DNA from: JAMXLL01 sp035279875 | GTDB taxonomy: Bacteria; Desulfobacterota; Binatia; Binatales; Binataceae | Assembly: GCA_035279875.1 (NCBI GenBank) | Contig: DATEGX010000307.1 | Span: forward strand, 1 to 11,564 | Reading direction: 5' to 3' | Length of the DNA: 11,564 bases | Shown: positions 7,075 to 11,564 of the stretch, in pieces | How the letters are laid out: the number at the start of each line of letters is the position of its first letter | Position numbering within the stretch: position 1 is the first letter of the stretch | Notes under the pieces: model-generated | Databases searched by the model: none | The model's input: the letters and a program-made list of their open reading frames with translations, nothing else | What the model was told of the DNA's origin: nothing | Position numbers and translations under genes: made by a program

Positions 7075-7104
7075 TTGAGAATCAGGGCGAAGATTCAGCA
7101 AAAT
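7075..7104 (+). promoter_or_regulatory. possible weak promoter upstream of tsaE
   Basis: TTGAGA (7075-7080) and CAAAAT (7099-7104) are 18 nt apart and match 5 and 4 of 6 consensus positions. A start at about 7111 would leave a leader of only about 8 nt before the GTG at 7119. Readthrough from nnr is equally likely. I see nothing else in this 68-nt gap. Confidence 0.2.
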
Positions 7105-7118
7105 AGGCGCTTAGAGCG

Positions 7119-7616
7119 GTGAGATCCGACGTATCTGCGATTGAAGGCGAGGCCTTCGTAATCGAGAGCAATTCGCCTCGCGAGACCAAGCTCTGGGGTC
7201 GCCGGCTTGCTTCGATTCTCAACGGCGGAGAGTTGATAGCCCTGAGCGGCGATTTGGGGGTTGGCAAAACCTGCTTCATCAAGGGGCTCGCGCGAGGACT
7301 AAATCTGCCGGAAGAACAGATCCTCAGCCCAACCTTCACGATGATCCAGGAACACCAAGGCAGGCTGCCGCTTTATCATATCGACCTGTACCGTCTCGAT
7401 ACGGCCGAGCTTGATGACCTCGGATTGCGCGAATACCTCTTCTCGGAGGCGGTAGCGGCGGTCGAATGGTTCGAGCGCTTGCGCGAAGCCGAGCAGATGA
7501 CCCGCCTCGCGGTGAAAATCAGCTATTCGAGCGCGAATACCCGACGCATCGAGCTATTCGCAGTCGGCGACCGTTACGTCGAACTGATTCTGCGGCTACG
7601 CTCGCGCTTCTGCTGA
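7119..7616 (+). CDS. tsaE: tRNA threonylcarbamoyladenosine biosynthesis ATPase TsaE
   Basis: TsaE is the ATPase that works with TsaB and TsaD to put the t6A modification on position 37 of ANN-decoding tRNAs. The 165-residue protein has the Walker A motif GDLGVGKT at 44-51 with Lys50, then SPTFTMIQEH, the family motif HIDLYRL (His87-Arg92), and VEWFERL with Trp117. Length and motif order are normal for the family. It begins with GTG at 7119; an in-frame TAG at 7104 excludes a longer protein, and the next in-frame candidates would cut into the first strand. No strong Shine-Dalgarno sequence is visible. The partner tsaB, which often follows, is not here; a 100-nt gap and lysC follow instead. Confidence 0.94.
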   Translation: MRSDVSAIEGEAFVIESNSPRETKLWGRRLASILNGGELIALSGDLGVGKTCFIKGLARGLNLPEEQILSPTFTMIQEHQGRLPLYHIDLYRLDTAELDDLGLREYLFSEAVAAVEWFERLREAEQMTRLAVKISYSSANTRRIELFAVGDRYVELILRLRSRFC

Positions 7617-7651
7617 TGCATGTCGGTGGCTGCGGGCCGGCCATTAGCCTC

Positions 7652-7680
7652 TGGTCTAAGCTGGGTTTTATCAGCATAAT
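7652..7680 (+). promoter_or_regulatory. possible promoter for lysC-cimA
   Basis: The 100-nt gap between tsaE and lysC has CATAAT at 7675-7680, a 5-of-6 match to the -10 box. The best-spaced -35 (TGGTCT, 7652-7657, 17 nt away) matches only 3 of 6. A transcript would have a leader of about 30 nt, ending in GGGGAAG (7702-7708), a plausible Shine-Dalgarno sequence 8 nt before the GTG at 7717. The gap is too short for a lysine riboswitch, and I see no attenuator. Confidence 0.3.
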
Positions 7681-7716
7681 GACGGTTTCACCCGTTAAGG
7701 CGGGGAAGTATCGTCC

Positions 7717-8958
7717 GTGGCACTCATCGTTCAGAAGTATGGTGGTACGTCGGTCGGCTCGCTCGATCGGATTCGTTCGGTCGCCGAGCGGGTGGCGCGC
7801 GCGCGGGCCGGTGGCGATCAAATCGTCGTGGTAGTTTCGGCGATGGCGGGTGAAACCAATCGCCTGTTCAAATTGGCCGAGCAATTGAGCGAAGCTCCCC
7901 ATCCGCGAGAGACCGACGTCCTGGTCGCGACCGGCGAGCAGGTCTCCGCGGCGTTGCTGGCGATTCGCCTCCAAGGGCTGGGCTATCCGACGGTTTCGTT
8001 TCTGGCCTATCAGTTGAAAATCATGACCGATTCGCGCCACGGCCAGGCCCGCATCAAGTCGGTCGAATGCTCGCGCCTGCATCGCGCATTGGGAGAGGGC
8101 AATATAGTCGTGGTCGCCGGTTATCAGGGCATCAATGACCAGGGCGATATAACCACGCTTGGACGTGGCGCGTCGGATTTAACTGCAGTGGCGCTGGCGG
8201 CCGTGCTCAAGGCTGCGGCGTGCGAGATCTATACTGACGTCGACGGGGTCTACACTGCCGACCCAAACATCTGCCCGAAGGCGCGCCGTTTGGATCGTAT
8301 CTCGTACGATGAAATGCTCGAGATGGCCGGACTCGGCGCCAAGGTGCTGCAGCTGAGATCGGTCGAGTTGGCGCGCCGCTACAACGTGCCGCTGGTCGTG
8401 CGATCGAGTTTTCGCGACGATTCGGAGGGAACCTGGGTGGGACAAGAAGACGAAACGATGGAGGACGTGCTGGTCTCAGGCGTTACGCTTGATAACAACC
8501 AGAGCAAAATCACCATCAGCGGTGTCGAGGACCGGCCGGGGCTCGCGGCCAAGATTTTCGGCCCGATTGCCGACACCGGAATCGTCATCGACATGATTAT
8601 CCAGAATGCGAGCGCCGATGGCCGCGCGGATATGACCTTCACGGTGGCACGGGCGGACTTGTTCAGAGCGCTCGAAATGATCCGCAGGGTTTCGAGCGAA
8701 ATCGGTGCGGCTGGGGTCCGCCACGAGGATCAGGTTGCGAAGGTTTCGATCGTCGGAGTCGGCATGCGGACGCATTCCGGGGTGGCTGCCCGGATGTTCC
8801 AGGTGCTGGCGGCCGAAGGAATCAACATTGAGATGATTGCTACTTCCGAGATAAAGGTCTCGGTCGTGGTCAATGCAAAATACGGTGAACTGGCAATGCG
8901 GGCGTTGCACGACGCCTTTCTCGGGGCCGTGGGCGCTTCACCGGCCCATTCGGTTTGA
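7717..8958 (+). CDS. lysC: aspartate kinase, monofunctional with two ACT domains
   Basis: This enzyme phosphorylates L-aspartate, the first step to lysine, threonine, methionine and diaminopimelate. The 413-residue protein has the kinase domain at about 1-245, with KYGGTSVGS at 7-15, VVVSAMAGETN, TTLGRGASDLTA and YTDVDGVYTADP. Two ACT domains follow: ITISGVEDRPGLAAKIF and VSIVGVGMRTHSGVAARMF, the usual sites of lysine and threonine feedback. There is no homoserine dehydrogenase fusion. The GTG at 7717 gives the family N terminus MALIVQKYGGTS and has GGGGAAG upstream. cimA begins 2 nt after its stop, implying cotranscription; the pair links the aspartate family to isoleucine. Met248 (ATG at 8458) lies at the kinase-ACT boundary, where some Gram-positive and Pseudomonas enzymes start a separate beta subunit. 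Confidence 0.96.
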   Translation: MALIVQKYGGTSVGSLDRIRSVAERVARARAGGDQIVVVVSAMAGETNRLFKLAEQLSEAPHPRETDVLVATGEQVSAALLAIRLQGLGYPTVSFLAYQLKIMTDSRHGQARIKSVECSRLHRALGEGNIVVVAGYQGINDQGDITTLGRGASDLTAVALAAVLKAAACEIYTDVDGVYTADPNICPKARRLDRISYDEMLEMAGLGAKVLQLRSVELARRYNVPLVVRSSFRDDSEGTWVGQEDETMEDVLVSGVTLDNNQSKITISGVEDRPGLAAKIFGPIADTGIVIDMIIQNASADGRADMTFTVARADLFRALEMIRRVSSEIGAAGVRHEDQVAKVSIVGVGMRTHSGVAARMFQVLAAEGINIEMIATSEIKVSVVVNAKYGELAMRALHDAFLGAVGASPAHSV

Positions 8959-8960
8959 CG

Positions 8961-10700
8961 ATGGCGGCAGTCAAAAAAATCCAGATCTACGACACCACCC
9001 TGCGCGACGGGTGCCAGTCCGAGGACGTTTCGCTGACGGTAGCGGACAAGCTCGAGATTGCCGGACGGCTGGACGAACTCGGCATCGACTATATCGAGGG
9101 CGGCTGGCCAGGTTCGAACCCGCGCGACGCGGCCTTCTTCACCGAGGTCAAAGGGCTTAAGCTGCGTCATGCGAAAATCGTCGCGTTTGGTGCTACCCGG
9201 CGGGCGGGCATCAAGGCTTCCGCAGACCGTAACCTGCAGTTGATCCTGCGCACCGGCACGTCGGCCGCCTGCGTGGTCGGTAAGACCTGGGATCTGCACG
9301 TACGCGAGGCGCTCCGCCTGCCGCTGCCCGAGAACCTCGAAATCCTTCACGACACCATCAAATATCTGAAGAAGCATCTCGACGAAGTGATCTTCGACGC
9401 CGAACATTTTTTCGACGGCCATGCGCTGAACCCGCAGTATGCGCTAGCCTGCCTCAAGGCGGTGGAAGACGCGGGCGCGGATCTGATCTGCCTTTGCGAT
9501 ACCAACGGCGGGCGCCTGCCTCATGAGATCGAAGCCTCGGTGCTGGCCGCTCGTGCCGCCGTCGGGACTCCGCTGGGGATCCATTGCCACAACGACTGCG
9601 AGGTGGCGGTCGCCAATACGATCGCGGCGGTGCGAAACGGCGCGGTCCAGGTGCAGGGGACGATCAACGGGTTCGGCGAGCGGTGCGGCAACGGCAACCT
9701 GGTTTCGATTATCGCGAACCTGCAGCTCAAGCTCGGTTACGATTGCGTTGCCCCCGACAAGCTCAAGACCTTGCAGGAAACCTCGATGCTGGTCTACGAG
9801 TTGGCCAACGTCGCGCCCAGCCCGCGCCAGGCCTTCGTCGGCCGCAGCGCGTTTACGCATAAGGCAGGGCTCCACGTCTCGGGAATCCAGCGCAACGTGC
9901 GGACCTATGAGCATATTGATCCGGCCACGGTGGGCAACGATCGGCGGGTCATCCTCTCGGAGCTGTCGGGCCGCGCTAACATCCTGTACAAAACCCGCGA
10001 ATTCGGGCTCGACGCCCAGTTGGATAAGCGCCAAATCGAGTCCCTGCTGAACGAGCTAAAGCGGCTCGAAGGCCTCGGTTATACTTTTGACGGGGCCGAC
10101 GCTTCCTTCGAACTGCTGATGCTGCGTACGCTCGGGGTTGGGCACGATCACTTCAATTTCGTCAGCTTCCGGGTTTTTGACGACAAGTGGCACGAGGATC
10201 AGGTGCCGTTGAGCGAGGCGGTGGTGGTGATCGAAGGGCCTGACCGCCAGCGCACCCGCACCTCGGCGATCGGCAACGGACCGATTAACGCACTGGACGC
10301 GGCGTTGCGGCAGGCGTTGGTTCCCTACTATCCCAATCTCGCCAAGATGCAACTGGTCGACTACAAGGTGCGCGTGCTCGACGATGGAGCAGGCACCGGC
10401 GCGCGCGTGCGCGTGCTGATCGAATCGACCGACGGCTCGCGGCGATGGGGTACGGTCGGGGTATCCGCCAATGTCATAGAAGCCAGTTGGCAGGCACTGC
10501 TCGATTCGGTCGAGTTCAAGCTGCACAAGGATCAGACGAAACCCCAGAAACCGGCTGCGGTTGTCGAGCAAAGCGCCAGGTTAGCCGGCCGGAACGGACT
10601 CAAGCCGAACGGCGCGACCAACGGCGCAAAGCCTGCAGAAGCGCGGGTCGGCGCCCGGCCGCGGGGCAGGCGCCGGCATGGCGGGCATTTAGACGCGTAG
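8961..10700 (+). CDS. cimA: (R)-citramalate synthase CimA
   Basis: CimA condenses pyruvate with acetyl-CoA to (R)-citramalate, a threonine-independent entry to isoleucine. The protein is in the LeuA/NifV superfamily: YDTTLRDGCQSEDVSL (Asp11, Arg15) at the N terminus, DYIEGGWPGSNPRD, HFFDGHALNP, CLCDTNGG, the metal ligands HCH at 208-210 and INGFGERCGNGNL, then HKAGLHVSGI and a C-terminal LeuA-type dimer/regulatory domain at about 390-520. The GGWPGSNP and FFDG style is that of the Geobacter/Leptospira-like CimA group rather than isopropylmalate or homocitrate synthase; that subfamily call is from memory. I chose ATG 8961; a TTG at 8955, overlapping the lysC stop, would add two residues. The 579-residue length exceeds the roughly 520-540 usual because of a tail at about 524-579 rich in Lys, Arg, Ala, Gly and Asn, probably disordered. 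Confidence 0.92.
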   Translation: MAAVKKIQIYDTTLRDGCQSEDVSLTVADKLEIAGRLDELGIDYIEGGWPGSNPRDAAFFTEVKGLKLRHAKIVAFGATRRAGIKASADRNLQLILRTGTSAACVVGKTWDLHVREALRLPLPENLEILHDTIKYLKKHLDEVIFDAEHFFDGHALNPQYALACLKAVEDAGADLICLCDTNGGRLPHEIEASVLAARAAVGTPLGIHCHNDCEVAVANTIAAVRNGAVQVQGTINGFGERCGNGNLVSIIANLQLKLGYDCVAPDKLKTLQETSMLVYELANVAPSPRQAFVGRSAFTHKAGLHVSGIQRNVRTYEHIDPATVGNDRRVILSELSGRANILYKTREFGLDAQLDKRQIESLLNELKRLEGLGYTFDGADASFELLMLRTLGVGHDHFNFVSFRVFDDKWHEDQVPLSEAVVVIEGPDRQRTRTSAIGNGPINALDAALRQALVPYYPNLAKMQLVDYKVRVLDDGAGTGARVRVLIESTDGSRRWGTVGVSANVIEASWQALLDSVEFKLHKDQTKPQKPAAVVEQSARLAGRNGLKPNGATNGAKPAEARVGARPRGRRRHGGHLDA

Positions 10701-10758
10701 CCTCGGCACTGGCCGGTGCGCTAGCGTAATTAGCCTGGAGTTCGGCGGAAGTCTGATC

Positions 10759-10815
10759 ATGCCGGCGCAACTTGATCCGCTGCGTCGGGCGCGAGGAGGC
10801 AGTCTATGGGTCTAG
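10759..10815 (+). other. possible 18-codon upstream ORF overlapping the cysE start
   Basis: ATG at 10759 opens a frame of 18 codons ending at TAG 10813-10815, 10 nt into cysE in another frame. GGAAG at 10747-10751 is a weak Shine-Dalgarno candidate. The strong cysE Shine-Dalgarno sequence lies inside it, so it could couple translation. It has no Cys codons, so it is not a cysteine attenuator peptide. It may be chance. The remaining part of the 105-nt gap shows no convincing promoter or terminator. Confidence 0.15.
10794..10799 (+). promoter_or_regulatory. strong Shine-Dalgarno sequence of cysE
   Basis: A perfect AGGAGG stands 6 nt before the ATG at 10806. It is the best ribosome binding site in the window and fixes the cysE start. 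Confidence 0.8.
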
Positions 10816-11528
10816 TAGATCGCATGCGCGAGGATATCCAGGCGGTTTTCGACCGCGATCCGGCCGCGCGCACCACCCTCGAAATAGTGCTGGCCTATCC
10901 CGGTATTCATGCTATCTGGTTGCATCGCGCCGCCAACTGGCTGTGGCATCGTGAGCTCAAACTGTTGGGCCGTATCGTCAGCGCCTTCTCGCGTTTCCTG
11001 ACCGGAATCGAGATTCATCCTGGCGCGACCCTCGGGCGGCGTTTGTTTATCGATCATGGCAGCGGAGTGGTGATTGGCGAAACCGCTGAAGTCGGTGACG
11101 ATGTGTTGATCTACCAGGGGGTTACCCTTGGTGGCACCAGCCAGAAGAAAGAGAAGCGCCATCCGACGATCGAGGATCAGGTCATGATCAGTGCGGGCGC
11201 GGCGGTAATCGGCCCGGTGCGGATCGGTCGCGGTAGCCGCATCGGCGCGGGAGCGGTGGTGGTTTCCTCGGCGCCGCCATATTCGACTATCGTGGGAATC
11301 CCCGGCAAGGTGATCGAAGGCGAAAGCACCCGCCAGGATATCGCCGAACTGGATCATGCGCGGCTGCCTGACCCGGTCGCTCGCGCGATCAACGGACTCG
11401 TCGAAAAGCTCAACCAGCTAGGGATCAGGCTCGAGGAAATCGAGGAACGCCAGGATTGTCTCGAAGACAAGGTCATGCCGCATGAAATGGCGGCCAACGG
11501 TGCGGCCGGCAAGCCCTCAGCCGGCTGA
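10806..11528 (+). CDS. cysE: serine O-acetyltransferase CysE (short, EpsC-type)
   Basis: CysE acetylates L-serine with acetyl-CoA to O-acetylserine, the precursor of cysteine. The 240-residue protein has a short helical N domain (about 1-65, with DPAARTTLEIVLAYPGIHAIWLHR), followed by a left-handed beta-helix of hexapeptide repeats (about 65-175): GIEIHPGATLGRRLFIDHGSGVVIG with His84 at the catalytic position, GDDVLIYQGVTLGGT, and VGIPGKVI closing the helix. KRHPTIED is the family loop. The N domain is shorter than in E. coli CysE (273 residues), which marks the EpsC/short type. The C-terminal region has a likely coiled helix (LVEKLNQLGIRLEEIEERQ) and an Ala/Gly-rich end that lacks the terminal Ile used by classical CysE to dock into CysK. 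It is separated from cimA by 105 nt and has its own strong ribosome binding site. Confidence 0.95.
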   Translation: MGLVDRMREDIQAVFDRDPAARTTLEIVLAYPGIHAIWLHRAANWLWHRELKLLGRIVSAFSRFLTGIEIHPGATLGRRLFIDHGSGVVIGETAEVGDDVLIYQGVTLGGTSQKKEKRHPTIEDQVMISAGAAVIGPVRIGRGSRIGAGAVVVSSAPPYSTIVGIPGKVIEGESTRQDIAELDHARLPDPVARAINGLVEKLNQLGIRLEEIEERQDCLEDKVMPHEMAANGAAGKPSAG

Positions 11529-11564
11529 TTTCGCGCCGCACCAGGCCTAAAGCGTGTGGCCGAA

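Noticed and set aside
7617..7716. Possible lysine riboswitch or leader upstream of lysC
   Set aside because: The gap is 100 nt, too short for the known lysine riboswitch, and I found no matching conserved helices or a terminator with a T-run.
1..11564. Defence system, mobile element, CRISPR array or tRNA
   Set aside because: Every gene larger than a short peptide is a recognised housekeeping enzyme on one strand, gaps are at most 105 nt, and there are no transposase, integrase, direct-repeat array or cloverleaf signals.

Overview
The window is a compact, GC-rich stretch of housekeeping genes, all on the + strand: a truncated ftsH, then folP, cdaA (dacA), a ybbR-domain gene, glmM, pdxJ, a fused nnrE/nnrD, tsaE, lysC, cimA and cysE. 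The order ftsH-folP-cdaA-ybbR-glmM-pdxJ-nnr-tsaE-lysC-cimA resembles what I recall of Geobacter-like Deltaproteobacteria (Desulfobacterota in the broad sense). The high GC and strong G/C third-position bias fit an environmental, possibly uncultured, member of such a group (Desulfobacterota or a neighbouring phylum such as Binatota or Methylomirabilota). That placement is inference from gene order and protein style, not from a search.

Layout. Positions 1-462 hold the C-terminal part of the membrane protease FtsH. Positions 529-4568 hold folP, cdaA, ybbR and glmM, packed with gaps of 3 and 0 nt and one overlap. CdaA makes c-di-AMP, YbbR (CdaR-like) is its probable membrane regulator, and GlmM makes glucosamine-1-phosphate for the cell wall; in Firmicutes these three proteins interact physically. 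A 53-nt gap follows, holding a perfect 10-bp inverted repeat and a weak promoter-like sequence, then pdxJ (vitamin B6), the NAD(P)HX repair enzyme Nnr, and tsaE (tRNA t6A modification). After a 100-nt gap come lysC and cimA, 2 nt apart, for aspartate-family amino acids and the citramalate route to isoleucine. After a 105-nt gap cysE, for cysteine synthesis, has a strong Shine-Dalgarno sequence. The last 36 nt are non-coding as far as I can see.

I see no mobile element, CRISPR array, RNA gene, toxin-antitoxin or defence module, and I do not think the window encodes a new system. The points most worth a second look are local: (1) the inverted repeat before pdxJ, whose left arm looks like a Shine-Dalgarno sequence and whose right arm looks like the 3' end of 16S rRNA; (2) an insertion of roughly 30 residues rich in Gly, Ser, Arg and Lys inside PdxJ, just before its NAGHGLNY motif; (3) the uncertain glmM start, where a CTG codon makes a 4-nt overlap with the ybbR stop; (4) the absence of acpS between pdxJ and nnr; (5) a long basic tail on CimA; and (6) a possible internal start in lysC.
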